From RFSX01 sp964591455 (GTDB lineage Bacteria; Bacteroidota; Bacteroidia; Chitinophagales; Saprospiraceae), in NCBI GenBank assembly GCA_964591455.1, contig CAZQDZ010000010.1, positions 55,027 through 119,026 of the forward strand: a DNA stretch of 64,000 bases, in the 5' to 3' direction. The translations under genes were made by a program, and so were the position numbers. The notes under the pieces were generated by a model, which worked only from the letters and a program-made list of their open reading frames with translations, was not told where the DNA came from and ran no database searches. This document shows positions 51,266 to 60,278 of the stretch, in pieces (the first letter of the stretch is position 1; the number at the start of each line of letters is the position of its first letter).

Positions 51266-51296
51266 TTGCGTATTCCCATAAAATAAATTACCTTTG
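51266..51296 (+). promoter_or_regulatory. bamD operon core promoter
   Basis: TTG at 51266-51268 and TACCTTTG at 51289-51296 have exactly 20 bases between. The ATG at 51305 lies eight bases after the -7 box, so the mRNA should be leaderless or nearly so. Confidence 0.75.
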
Positions 51297-51304
51297 CAGG
51301 CTCT

Positions 51305-52114
51305 ATGAAAATTAGAATTTTACTCTATATTACCATCGTAACAATCTCATTATCAACAGGTTGTAAGTCCAATTATGAGCAAATAAGGAATAGTAATAAT
51401 CCTGAACAAATACTCAAAGAGGCTAATAGGTTTTTTAAAGACGAGCAATACACCAAAGCTCAGGGATTATATGAGGTCATTATCCCTTTTTATAGAGGGA
51501 AAAAGGAGGCAGAAGACCTATTCTACAATTATACCTACACCCACTATTATCAGGGTGAGTATATTTTGTCTGCTCACTACTTCAATAATTTCACGAAGAC
51601 CTTCTACAACTCTCCTAAAAAGGAGGAAATGGCGTTTATGTCTGCATTATCCAACTATCAGATGTCTCCAAATGAAAAACTGGACCAAACAGCATCTATA
51701 GAAGCATTGGATAAGCTTCAAATATTTATCAATACTTATCCTAATAGTCCTAGAGTAGAAGAGTGCAACAAACTCATGGATGAAATTAGAGGTAAGTTGG
51801 AGGCAAAGTCTTTCCGCCAAGGAAAACTCTACTATGACCTCAAAAACTATCAGTCTGCTATGACTGCATTAGAGAATACACTGAAAGATTTTCCAGAAAC
51901 GAAGCGGGATGAGGAGATTAATTTTCTTATAGTAAAGTCGAGTACTGAACTTGCAAAGAATAGTATCTATGAGAAAATGCAAGAGCGCCTAGAATCTACT
52001 GTAGAAAAGAGCAACAAGTTTCTAAGTCGCTACCCTAAGTCTAAGAGAAAAAAAGAAATAAGAAACACAATCGATTATTGCAATCAAGAATTAAAAAGAT
52101 TTATCAATGAGTGA
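51305..52114 (+). CDS. bamD: Outer membrane protein assembly factor BamD
   Basis: The 269-residue lipoprotein (lipobox LSTGC near residue 20) is made of TPR helices: KEANRFFKDEQYTKAQGLYE, ADLFYNY-type and HYFNNFTKTFYNSPKKEEMAFM segments. Its length and its position before rpoZ and coaBC match BamD of Bacteroidota. It is the periplasmic, lipid-anchored scaffold of the BAM complex that inserts beta-barrels. Its end overlaps rpoZ by eight bases. Confidence 0.92.
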   Translation: MKIRILLYITIVTISLSTGCKSNYEQIRNSNNPEQILKEANRFFKDEQYTKAQGLYEVIIPFYRGKKEAEDLFYNYTYTHYYQGEYILSAHYFNNFTKTFYNSPKKEEMAFMSALSNYQMSPNEKLDQTASIEALDKLQIFINTYPNSPRVEECNKLMDEIRGKLEAKSFRQGKLYYDLKNYQSAMTALENTLKDFPETKRDEEINFLIVKSSTELAKNSIYEKMQERLESTVEKSNKFLSRYPKSKRKKEIRNTIDYCNQELKRFINE

Positions 52115-52472
52115 TATTAAGAATAAGGTTCAAAATATAAATCCAAACGCTGAAGCCAGAGACGTATTGGAATTAATATCAAAAACTGGAAATATATACG
52201 AAGCGCTTGCGATTATCGCGTCAAGAGCAAAACAGCTATCAGTGGATATTAAGCATGAGCTGCATGGGAAGCTAGAAGAGTTTGCAGTGAGCTCTGAGAC
52301 CATAGAGGAGATTCAAGAGAATAAAGAGCAGATAGAGATTTCAAAATTTTACGAAAAGCTACCGAACCCTGCTGTAATTGCCATGACTGAATTCCTAGAA
52401 GAAGGTCTAGAATACAGGTACAGAAACGAGGAAACTGCAGAGCCTGCCCATGATACTGAAGAGCAGAAGTAA
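52107..52472 (+). CDS. rpoZ: RNA polymerase omega subunit (Bacteroidota type)
   Basis: The 121-residue protein has the omega core ISKTGNIYEALAIIASRAKQL near residues 24-44, where the conserved A-I-A-x-RA pattern contacts the beta' subunit. The C-terminal half is the longer acidic form seen in Bacteroidota (KLPNPAVIAMTEFLEEGLEYR). It lies between bamD and coaBC, the usual order. Omega helps fold and stabilise beta'. Confidence 0.9.
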   Translation: MSDIKNKVQNINPNAEARDVLELISKTGNIYEALAIIASRAKQLSVDIKHELHGKLEEFAVSSETIEEIQENKEQIEISKFYEKLPNPAVIAMTEFLEEGLEYRYRNEETAEPAHDTEEQK

Positions 52473-52502
52473 TTAGCAGCACTTACTGTATATATCCTAC
52501 CT

Positions 52503-53696
52503 ATGAAGGGTAAAAAGATTCTGCTTGCTGTAACCGGAAGCATCGCTGCGTATAAATCCGCCACTATTATACGATTACTCATTAAAAGTGGTGCGGCAGT
52601 CAAGGTAATTATGACGCCTGCGTCCACAGCATTTATAAGTCCGCTTACCCTTTCTACCCTATCCAAATATCCTGTCCATACTGATGTGATAGACGGAGAT
52701 GCATGGAATAATCATGTCGAACTAGGGCTATGGGCAGATGCGATGGTGGTGGCTCCTGCCACAGCAACGACTTTAGGCAAGATGGCCCATGGTATCTGCG
52801 ATAATATTGTGACAGCAGTATATCTTTCAGCTAAGTGTCCTGTGTATTTTGCACCTGCCATGGATAGAGACATGTGGCTCCACCCAGCTACACAAAATAA
52901 TATAGCATCCTTATTATCATACGGCAACAAACTTATAGACGCAGAGGAAGGGGAATTGGCTAGTGGCTTAGTAGGTAAAGGAAGGATGGCGGAGCCAGAA
53001 AATATATTAGCTCAGCTAATAGAAAACCTCGCGGCGCCGCAAGACCTAGGAGGCAAACAAATCCTTATAACTGCAGGCCCTACTTATGAGGCCCTGGACC
53101 CTGTTAGGTTTATAGGAAATCATAGCTCAGGCAAGATGGGTATCGCACTAGCTGAGGCATGCGCTGAAAGAGGGGCTCATGTATCACTGGTATTGGGTCC
53201 TACCCACCATTCATGTTCGCATGAAAAAATAACTACTTACAAGGTGAGTTCCGGACTCGAAATGTACAATCAATGCAAGGCCCTTCATAGCAATTCTAAC
53301 GTGTGCATATTTGTTGCAGCCGTGGCAGACTATAAACCAACTCACACATCTGAGAAAAAATTAAAAAAGACAGGCGATACGCTTACACTAGAATTAGAGA
53401 AGACAATAGATATTGCAGAAACACTGGGTCAGAAGAAAAAATCTAGTCAAATTCATATCGGATTTGCCTTAGAGACCAATGACCCTGAATCCAATGCAAA
53501 GAGCAAGCTCGATAAGAAAAACTTCGACATGATTGTCCTTAATTCCCTCCAAGACAAGGGTGCAGGATTCAAACATAACACCAACAAAATCACCATTTAT
53601 ACTAAGGAAGGCGCAAAAGAAGCGTTCTCCTTAAAACCAAAAACTGAAGTTGCACATGATATAATCAATACTTTGGTCAAAAATTTCGTTAAGTAG
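52503..53696 (+). CDS. coaBC: Bifunctional phosphopantothenoylcysteine decarboxylase/synthetase
   Basis: The 397-residue protein has an N-terminal flavin-dependent CoaC domain (about 1-180; LLAVTGSIAAYKS, NNHVELGLWADAMVVAPATA with the active-site His, PAMDRDMW) and a C-terminal CoaB domain (about 185-397; ILITAGPTYEALDPVRFIGNHSSGKMG). It makes 4'-phosphopantetheine from phosphopantothenate and Cys in CoA synthesis. In GELASGLVGKGRM the position usually occupied by the CoaC proton-donor Cys is Ser. I believe this is common in Bacteroidota, but it deserves a check. Confidence 0.94.
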   Translation: MKGKKILLAVTGSIAAYKSATIIRLLIKSGAAVKVIMTPASTAFISPLTLSTLSKYPVHTDVIDGDAWNNHVELGLWADAMVVAPATATTLGKMAHGICDNIVTAVYLSAKCPVYFAPAMDRDMWLHPATQNNIASLLSYGNKLIDAEEGELASGLVGKGRMAEPENILAQLIENLAAPQDLGGKQILITAGPTYEALDPVRFIGNHSSGKMGIALAEACAERGAHVSLVLGPTHHSCSHEKITTYKVSSGLEMYNQCKALHSNSNVCIFVAAVADYKPTHTSEKKLKKTGDTLTLELEKTIDIAETLGQKKKSSQIHIGFALETNDPESNAKSKLDKKNFDMIVLNSLQDKGAGFKHNTNKITIYTKEGAKEAFSLKPKTEVAHDIINTLVKNFVK

Positions 53697-53702
53697 TCAT
53701 CA

Positions 53703-54644
53703 ATGAAAAATATTATGATTTCAGATTCTATCTTCCAGATTAGAAAAATAGCCTTTGTCCCTGTCCTTCTTCTCATGGTGGCGAACAGTCTCAGCCTAAT
53801 TGGTCAAGAGCTTAATATAAATGTCACAGTTAATGCCCCAAGAGTAAAGAATATTGACCCTAAAGTATTTGAGACTTTTGAATCAGAATTAACGAGATTC
53901 TTTAACAATACTAAGTGGACAGAAGATGAATTTGAGGATTTCGAGAAGATAGAAGGCAACATTAGTATAAATGTGATAGAGGATAATGCTAATTCATTTA
54001 GCGCAGACATTCAGGTACAAGGTGTGAGACCAGTGTTTAATAGCACTTATAAAACTCAGACCTTAAACTATCAGGACAAGGGTGTCCAAATAATCTATAA
54101 CGAATTACAACCAATTAGAAATAGTTTTAATAGCTATTTTGACCCACTATCTTCATTGATGACATTTTATGCATTTATGATTATTGGTTTTGACTACGAC
54201 ACCTTTGAGATTTATGGGGGAGACGAACATTTTAAAACAGCAAAATCTATTATTAATAACCTGCCTCAAGGTGCAGTAGAACGTACTGGATGGGATCCAA
54301 ATCTTAGATCTAATATCTCCAGAGTCAACGTCACAGATGAAATCCTAAGTCCAAGGATGCGTCCTTATAGACAAGCCATATATGAATATCATATGAAAAG
54401 TTTGGACCAAATGACTTCCAACGCCTTGAAATCCAGGGCCGTGATGATGAGTGCCATTACTTCCATAGGAGAAGTTAATTCTTCAGTCTTTGATAGTGGA
54501 ATCATACAAATGTTTAGTGATACTAAACGAGTAGAGATTATAGAAATATTCAAAGCTGCTCCTCGTGGTGATAAATCTAAAGTGCATGCCATTATGGTCA
54601 AGGTAGATCCAGCGAGAGCTTCTGAGTACGACCCTATCAACTAA
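53703..54644 (+). CDS. DUF4835 family secreted protein
   Basis: The 313-residue protein has a signal peptide (about 1-36, ending near SLIGQ) and the DUF4835 pattern: ELNINVTVNAPRV, NQ-type FNNTKWTEDEF, FSADIQVQGVRPV, SSLMTFYAFMIIGFDYDTF and AIYEYHMKSLDQM. The family regularly follows coaBC in Bacteroidota and is probably periplasmic. It has no known activity. It is six bases after coaBC. Confidence 0.9.
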   Translation: MKNIMISDSIFQIRKIAFVPVLLLMVANSLSLIGQELNINVTVNAPRVKNIDPKVFETFESELTRFFNNTKWTEDEFEDFEKIEGNISINVIEDNANSFSADIQVQGVRPVFNSTYKTQTLNYQDKGVQIIYNELQPIRNSFNSYFDPLSSLMTFYAFMIIGFDYDTFEIYGGDEHFKTAKSIINNLPQGAVERTGWDPNLRSNISRVNVTDEILSPRMRPYRQAIYEYHMKSLDQMTSNALKSRAVMMSAITSIGEVNSSVFDSGIIQMFSDTKRVEIIEIFKAAPRGDKSKVHAIMVKVDPARASEYDPIN

Positions 54645-54662
54645 GCACTCTGCCAAAACAAA

Positions 54663-55229
54663 TTGCCTAAAAACATAGCCATATTTGCATCTGGTGGTGG
54701 ATCCAATGCTGAGAGTATCATCCAGCACTTCCAAACTAATAAGTCTATACAGGTAGCGCTTATCGTTAGCAACAAGCCTAATGCTTATGTATTACAAAGA
54801 GCTGCTAATCACAACATAGATTCTATAGTGATAGATAAAGCGCTTTTCCAATCCGAGCAAGAGATGCTCACTATTCTAGAAAACCAGAATATTGATTTCA
54901 TTGCCCTTGCTGGTTTTTTATGGTTGGTTCCTCGTTATCTCGTACAAGCATATCCCAAACGCATAGTCAATATCCATCCAGCCTTACTACCTAAATACGG
55001 TGGCAAAGGCATGTATGGAAAGAGAGTCCATCAGGCCGTGTTTGATAATAATGAAAACAGCACTGGGTTAACTATCCACTTTGTGGATGAGCAGTATGAT
55101 GAAGGTCATATCATATTCCAAGATTCAGTAGAATTACTTCCATCTGATACGCCTGATGTTATTGCGAAAAAAGTGCTAGAGTTAGAACACAAACATTATC
55201 CTTCAGTGATTGAATCTATGCTAAGTTAA
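54663..55229 (+). CDS. purN: Phosphoribosylglycinamide formyltransferase
   Basis: The 188-residue protein starts at TTG 54663 (KNIAIFASGGGSNAESI) and contains the catalytic set VNIHPALLPKYGGKGMYG (Asn, His) and VDEQYDEGHIIFQ (Asp region). It transfers a formyl group from 10-formyl-THF to GAR in purine synthesis. It is 18 bases after the DUF4835 gene, where recN is often found in relatives, so it may be read from the same operon. Confidence 0.94.
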   Translation: MPKNIAIFASGGGSNAESIIQHFQTNKSIQVALIVSNKPNAYVLQRAANHNIDSIVIDKALFQSEQEMLTILENQNIDFIALAGFLWLVPRYLVQAYPKRIVNIHPALLPKYGGKGMYGKRVHQAVFDNNENSTGLTIHFVDEQYDEGHIIFQDSVELLPSDTPDVIAKKVLELEHKHYPSVIESMLS

Positions 55230-55252
55230 AAGCTAATTAATATCTCCTTTAC

Positions 55253-56173
55253 TTATGCCAATTGGCGCTTATTAGAATTAAGATAGTTGTATGCCGTTAT
55301 GCCTTGCAAGCCTCCTGTGTGTATAAAGAGAATTCTTTTTCCGCTGAGTTGGTTTTGGGCTATGAGATCCAGAGTGGCGTACATGGCCTTTCCTGTATAT
55401 ACAGGATCTAGCGGAATGCCTGTATCTAATTTAAATTTGTTAATGAATGAGATAAGCTCATTAGAAGTTTTTGCAAATCCACCAAAGTGATAATTATGAT
55501 TAATCTGCCAATGTGTAAGATCAGCTTCTAGCATGTCTTCTATAGCGTTTTGTAATCCAATATTCTTAAGTACATTAATTACAATAACTTCTATTTTACT
55601 TGCTTTGATTATACCTGCCGCTGTCGCACCTGTACCCGCTGCCACTATCACTTTATCATAAAATTCCTTGCCCTGAGTAACTTCAAACATTAACTCTCCT
55701 ACACCTTGCATGGCAAGACGGTTACTACCTCCTTCTGGAACAAAGTATGGCTTAGGATAATTACTTAAAATACCCTTCACTTCTTCAGTGTTTTTTCCTT
55801 TTCTATAAGCCGCTTTGGAAATATGAATTATTTCCATTCCTGCACTTTTAGCCTTTAGCAAAGTAGGATTGTTCAAGTCTTCTTGCGTGCCTCTTATAAT
55901 CCCTACACAGGGATAACCAGCTGCCAGGCATATTTGTGCTGTAGCAGCTATGTGATTAGAGAAAGGACCGCCCATGGTCACAAGATGCGTATATCCACCA
56001 CTTTCAAATTCCTTTAGATTATAGAACAGCTTTCTCCATTTATTTCCACCAAAATCGGGATGGATTAAATCTTCTCTTTTGACATGCAAACTGTAACTGG
56101 ACGATGCCATTCCATGAAGATCTACTTCCTGTACTGGGGAAGGTAGATTCAGATATTCTGTAAAGTCTTTCAT
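55253..56173 (-). CDS. ACC deaminase/D-cysteine desulfhydrase-like PLP enzyme
   Basis: The 306-residue protein is a fold type II PLP enzyme. DFGGNKWRKL near residue 40 carries the Schiff-base Lys, GGPFSNHIAATA is the Ser/Asn substrate loop, and AAGTGATAAG binds the phosphate. These are shared by ACC deaminase and D-cysteine desulfhydrase; the two cannot be separated by eye. It is one base from the histidine kinase stop upstream. Confidence 0.88.
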   Translation of the reverse strand: MKDFTEYLNLPSPVQEVDLHGMASSSYSLHVKREDLIHPDFGGNKWRKLFYNLKEFESGGYTHLVTMGGPFSNHIAATAQICLAAGYPCVGIIRGTQEDLNNPTLLKAKSAGMEIIHISKAAYRKGKNTEEVKGILSNYPKPYFVPEGGSNRLAMQGVGELMFEVTQGKEFYDKVIVAAGTGATAAGIIKASKIEVIVINVLKNIGLQNAIEDMLEADLTHWQINHNYHFGGFAKTSNELISFINKFKLDTGIPLDPVYTGKAMYATLDLIAQNQLSGKRILFIHTGGLQGITAYNYLNSNKRQLA

Positions 56174-56174
56174 T

Positions 56175-57962
56175 CTAAGACAGACTTACACTTTTAAATT
56201 GACTATAGAGATGAATGATGAATGAAGTGCCTTGTCCAATTCGGGAATCTATATCAATTGTTCCTTGCAAATAATTAACCCGAGATTTGATATTTTCCAG
56301 CCCCATACTTTTGTATTTTTTATTTGCATTAAATCCTATTCCGTCATCCTCTATGTGTATGACGATATAATCTTCTTCCTTATTTAGTTGGACAAATATT
56401 TCTGAAGCCTTTGCATGTTTGATTGCATTATTAAATATTTCTTGTACGATTCTATAAACGCCCATCGCAAAATTTTGGTCTAGTTCTTTTGGAAGTCCAA
56501 AATGTTGGAAAGTTATCTCTGGTCCATTCTTGCTTTGATATCTATTGATAAGATCATTGATAGCAGATACTAGTCCTAATCTTTTGAGAGCACCTGGTTG
56601 TAAGTCTTGTGATATGGTTCTGATTTCTGATACTGCTACATCCAGAAGTTTAGTAGCTTCCTTGTACTCATATAATTTTTCAGGACTGGCTTCCCTATCT
56701 TGAATGTTTCCAATACGTAATTTGATGGTAGACAATAGCCCTCCCAGGCTATCATGCAAATCTTTGGCTATTCTCTCACGTTCTACTTCTTGTCCTACAA
56801 TCATAGATTCCATAGAATTGATTTGTAGTTTATCTCTCAGTTCTGTAATTTTCTGTTGTGCAATTTTCTCATTTTGCTCTTCTATAATCTGAGCAGATTT
56901 TATCTTCTCAGAATAAAATCTAATAATATAATAAATACCAAACAATAAACCAGCCATAGCAAGGCCAAGTACAATTAGAGCCCTTTTCTGTTGTTGATTA
57001 CTTTTTTGCACATAAGCTTTATCCTTTTCTAACAACTTTATTTCCGTTGCTTTTTCCTTTGACTCATACTTATGAGTCAAGTTATTGATTGCAAGAATTC
57101 TATTTTCATTCAGTATGCTATCCTGAAGTTTCGAGTAATTTTCTGCATAGACATAGGCTTCTTCATGCCGTCCAATACTTCTAAGATTATTTGCTAGGAG
57201 TTGGTAGGCCGAAAGTCGCTCCTTACTATAAGGAATAGCAGAAAGAATCTTTAATGACGAAATCAAATCAAAATTACTTAGTCTATACTGCTGGAGTTGC
57301 CCATAGGCCTTCCCTCTCTCCAATAAACAAGTTGCTTGCATATAAGGATCTTTTAAATCCAGGCTGATATCAAAACATTCATTTGACATATTCAATGCTT
57401 CCTTATAATCTTTCATCAGATTATTATATTTAATATCCCTGGTTATGACCTCATATTGCAATGATTGCTCCTGTACTATAGCTATCTTTTTTCTTACCTC
57501 ATCCAAGGTAGTCCTAGCGATTTCTACTTCCAGTTTTTCTATATAGTAATCAAAGAGCAATAAGTCCACATAGGCTTGCATCTTTGGGTTTTGCTTCTCG
57601 TGAAAATATGATTTTAATTCCAGTATTCGATTAAAGGCGTCTTCATACATGTCGTTGCCTAGAAGTTGTCTGGCTATGTGATACTTAGCTCTATTGGTCC
57701 CAGCCGTATCCCTAGCTAACTCATAATATTCTAGACTTCGTGACAGGTGTTCGAATGATTCTTCTAGATTACGATTAGCCTCTTCTTCATAGAGTGCTAG
57801 GTTGTAATAAGATAAAGCCAAGTCATCATAATCATTGGTTCGTCTGGCCATTTCTAATTCCTCAGTCAGCGCTTCTAGTTTGTCAGATTTCTGACCTACG
57901 AGGTATAGGTTGGTTAGAAGCATCACACTTACAAGAGTTACAATAAGTCTGAGGTAATTCAT
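56175..57962 (-). CDS. TPR-sensor histidine kinase (HisKA_3/NarX-like)
   Basis: The 595-residue protein has a signal/anchor (about 1-22), a periplasmic TPR array (about 25-310), one membrane helix (about 328-350, LIVLGLAMAGLLFGIYYII), a coiled linker and a HisKA_3 domain with ERIAKDLHDSLGGLLSTIK, where the His is the phosphoacceptor. The HATPase shows VQEIFNNAIKHAKA, IEDDGIGFN and GLENIKSRV. The divergent gene at 58458 encodes a NarL-type regulator, the natural partner. TPR-containing kinases of this form are typical of Bacteroidota; the signal is unknown. Confidence 0.92.
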   Translation of the reverse strand: MNYLRLIVTLVSVMLLTNLYLVGQKSDKLEALTEELEMARRTNDYDDLALSYYNLALYEEEANRNLEESFEHLSRSLEYYELARDTAGTNRAKYHIARQLLGNDMYEDAFNRILELKSYFHEKQNPKMQAYVDLLLFDYYIEKLEVEIARTTLDEVRKKIAIVQEQSLQYEVITRDIKYNNLMKDYKEALNMSNECFDISLDLKDPYMQATCLLERGKAYGQLQQYRLSNFDLISSLKILSAIPYSKERLSAYQLLANNLRSIGRHEEAYVYAENYSKLQDSILNENRILAINNLTHKYESKEKATEIKLLEKDKAYVQKSNQQQKRALIVLGLAMAGLLFGIYYIIRFYSEKIKSAQIIEEQNEKIAQQKITELRDKLQINSMESMIVGQEVERERIAKDLHDSLGGLLSTIKLRIGNIQDREASPEKLYEYKEATKLLDVAVSEIRTISQDLQPGALKRLGLVSAINDLINRYQSKNGPEITFQHFGLPKELDQNFAMGVYRIVQEIFNNAIKHAKASEIFVQLNKEEDYIVIHIEDDGIGFNANKKYKSMGLENIKSRVNYLQGTIDIDSRIGQGTSFIIHLYSQFKSVSLS

Positions 57963-58394
57963 TTCTAGAATTATAACTGATTCAAAAAGTAATACTGATT
58001 AATAAAGATATGATAACTATCCTGAAGTGGGTGAGGTCTGAAATAAAGAAAGCACTCATCTTTATGAGTGCTTTCTTAAACTTTTTGCAATAGTCAATCC
58101 CAATGAGTTATTTCTTTCGGTTTTTCAGAAAAAAGAGTTGGATAACCTCTCCGATTCTTCAGATGTCAATCTCATCTACTGGATTAAAGTAAATCAGGGA
58201 CAATCATCCAACTCCCAACTAACTAACTAAACTACAATTCGATATGGACAATAGTCAATGTCGAATTGTGATAGCGTTTTCATTTGGTCTCAATGACAAT
58301 GTAAAGATGAATCATAAATACGTTTATTTCTTCGTTGTATTTCCCTAATTTGCATACTAGGGAATACCCCGAATTATAGTAACTAATTACACGG
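57963..58394. other. Regulatory region between divergent kinase and regulator genes
   Basis: The gap holds a strong hairpin at 58046-58077 and an inverted repeat at 58231-58268 (ACAATTCGA ... TCGAATTGT, nine pairs). No gene is seen. Either element could be a response-regulator site or part of a small RNA. Confidence 0.45.
58046..58077. terminator. Perfect 14-pair hairpin in the divergent intergenic region
   Basis: AAGAAAGCACTCAT and ATGAGTGCTTTCTT pair perfectly around CTTT. It looks like a terminator on either strand, but no annotated gene ends into it. Confidence 0.5.
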
Positions 58395-58402
58395 TATCTT
58401 TG
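58395..58402 (+). promoter_or_regulatory. -7 element of the response-regulator gene
   Basis: TATCTTTG matches TAnnTTTG. No TTG lies 20 bases upstream, so the promoter may need an activator. Confidence 0.5.
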
Positions 58403-58457
58403 CTTCGCAATTAATAATATTATGATACCTACTATTTCTGAGCCTTACATATTAACT

Positions 58458-59111
58458 ATGACACGAATATTAATCGCTGATGATCACGCCATGTTTGCGG
58501 ACGGCATTTCTTCTATTTTGAAACCTGAAGAAAATATAGAAGTAGCTGGCCAATGCCTGGACGGGCCTTCGACATTAGAATTCTTGGCGAATAATCCTGT
58601 AGACATTCTACTACTAGATGTCAATCTACCAGGAATGAGCGGCATAGATGTGTGCAAAGAGGTGACTGAAAAATATAAAGAAACCAAGGTTATCGCTATT
58701 TCCATGTTTAATGAAGAAAGCTTTGTTACTGAAATATTAAACAATGGGGCAAAGGGATATGTCCTTAAGAATACAGGTCGTGAGGAATTGCTGAGAGCCA
58801 TCTCTACTGTTCAGTCCGGTAAGTCTTACTTCAGTGATGATGTGACAGATACGATTATGAAAGGTCTTATGAATCAGCGTACAGGATCTAAAGAAGTTAA
58901 GAAAGATATTCCTAAAATATCCAGAAGAGAAAAGGAAGTTCTCAATCTTATCGTCAAAGAACATACCACACAAGAGATAGCTAAAAAACTCTTCATCTCT
59001 CTTAAGACAGTAGAATCTCATAGGTCAAACTTACTAGCTAAACTCAATGCAAGAAACACAGCTGGATTAGTGAGAATAGCCATGGAAAATAATCTGATCG
59101 GAGAAGAATAG
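58458..59111 (+). CDS. NarL/LuxR-family response regulator
   Basis: From ATG 58458 (MTRILIADDHAMFADG) the protein has 217 residues; ATG 58422 in the same frame would add 12 untypical residues. The receiver domain has the DD pair, phosphoacceptor DILLLDVNLPG and a Lys in GYVLKNTG. The LuxR-type HTH spans about 150-210 (ISRREKEVLNLI, TTQEIAKKLFISLKTVESH). It should be phosphorylated by the divergently encoded TPR histidine kinase. Targets are unknown. Confidence 0.93.
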   Translation: MTRILIADDHAMFADGISSILKPEENIEVAGQCLDGPSTLEFLANNPVDILLLDVNLPGMSGIDVCKEVTEKYKETKVIAISMFNEESFVTEILNNGAKGYVLKNTGREELLRAISTVQSGKSYFSDDVTDTIMKGLMNQRTGSKEVKKDIPKISRREKEVLNLIVKEHTTQEIAKKLFISLKTVESHRSNLLAKLNARNTAGLVRIAMENNLIGEE

Positions 59112-59119
59112 TAATTTGC

Positions 59120-59710
59120 TTACTTCTTGTACTTGTCATGCAATCCCTTCCCTGACTGTATCAAAGGAATAATTTTTTGGATTCTAGACATTTTAGTTTT
59201 TTCCATTTTAGCATCTATTATATATGCCATATATTCTTTTTGCATGCCTTCTGTAAGCGCTGAGAATGATTTCTTCACCACATCATCCTCATCCAAAGCC
59301 TTATTCAGTTCAGCAGGCATAGCTAATTTTATAGATTTTGGTTTTACAGTTAGTCCTTTCTTTTGATTCGCTATAGATTCATTGATATACTGAGTGATGA
59401 GCTTCTTATTCAGTTTTTCACCAGAGAAAAATTTCATTTGACGCATGGCTTTCGTCTTGCCTTCTTGCGCATTGAATAATAGATTATGAGAATCTGACAA
59501 GAATACTCCCTGGTAAAACCACAATCCATAGTGCTTCTTAAATCCAGCTATTCCTACTACATTTTTTCCTTTCAGCGTATAGACAGGCATGCCCCACTTC
59601 ACTGTTTCCTCCAATTCGGATCTCAACAGCAATTGTCTTAAGACACTAAGTTCATCAGACCAGACGGGATGAGATCGCACGTATTCTTCAGCAGATTTTT
59701 TCTTTTCCAT
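59120..59710 (-). CDS. YdeI/OmdA-like protein with DUF1801 domain
   Basis: The 196-residue cytoplasmic protein has a DUF1801 part (about 15-115; LRQLLLRSELEETVKWGMPVYTL, LWFYQGVFLSDSHNLL) and a C-terminal OmdA-like helical part (about 135-190; MPAELNKALDEDDVVKKSF). Proteins of this layout are annotated YdeI in Bacilli, linked to peptide resistance, but the activity is not established. Confidence 0.85.
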   Translation of the reverse strand: MEKKKSAEEYVRSHPVWSDELSVLRQLLLRSELEETVKWGMPVYTLKGKNVVGIAGFKKHYGLWFYQGVFLSDSHNLLFNAQEGKTKAMRQMKFFSGEKLNKKLITQYINESIANQKKGLTVKPKSIKLAMPAELNKALDEDDVVKKSFSALTEGMQKEYMAYIIDAKMEKTKMSRIQKIIPLIQSGKGLHDKYKK

Positions 59711-59716
59711 AAGATG

Positions 59717-60226
59717 TTATATGTGGTATTTATCCTTCATTAATTGCAAGTGATGCAATTCATGCCCTACTATCATAAATGCTAAAGACAAAACTGAGGT
59801 CTTGCTATCTCCTGCAATACCAATTTGCATAAAATGGTCTTTATCAAAATTCTCAAACATTTTCAAACTACTCTGCCGAGTGCTGATATACTCTTCTAGC
59901 AAGGATTCTATACTTCTGTGAGCTGCTCTGTATGATGGCACATATTCGTTTTGGTCAAAACCAGGAAGTGCAGTTTGGTCTCCCCTACTAATGCGTAGCG
60001 CCCTATAGGCAAAAATCCGCTCAGCATCTATAACATGCATCATCATCTCCTTTAAGGACCATTTGCCCTCAGCATATCTATAAGCCCATTTCTCCGTAGA
60101 AATCTGCTTGTATACCTCTAAAGGCGTCTTATTACCCATTTTCAGGAGTATATCATCTCCAGGTACTTTATCAATATATGCTTTAAAATATGGGTTGTAA
60201 TTTCCGCTATTAGGTCGACCTATCAT
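59717..60226 (-). CDS. DinB-like four-helix metal-dependent protein
   Basis: The 169-residue protein has the DinB/YfiT pattern of three His ligands: one in LKEMMMHVIDAERIFAYRAL and two in VGHELHHLQLMKDKY. Family members are bacillithiol S-transferase-like or thiol-dependent enzymes. It is six bases upstream of the YdeI-like gene, probably in one operon. Confidence 0.9.
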   Translation of the reverse strand: MIGRPNSGNYNPYFKAYIDKVPGDDILLKMGNKTPLEVYKQISTEKWAYRYAEGKWSLKEMMMHVIDAERIFAYRALRISRGDQTALPGFDQNEYVPSYRAAHRSIESLLEEYISTRQSSLKMFENFDKDHFMQIGIAGDSKTSVLSLAFMIVGHELHHLQLMKDKYHI

Positions 60227-60278
60227 AAGAATAATTAAATTTGGCAGTTAAATATGGTGATTTTATAGCCATACTATT

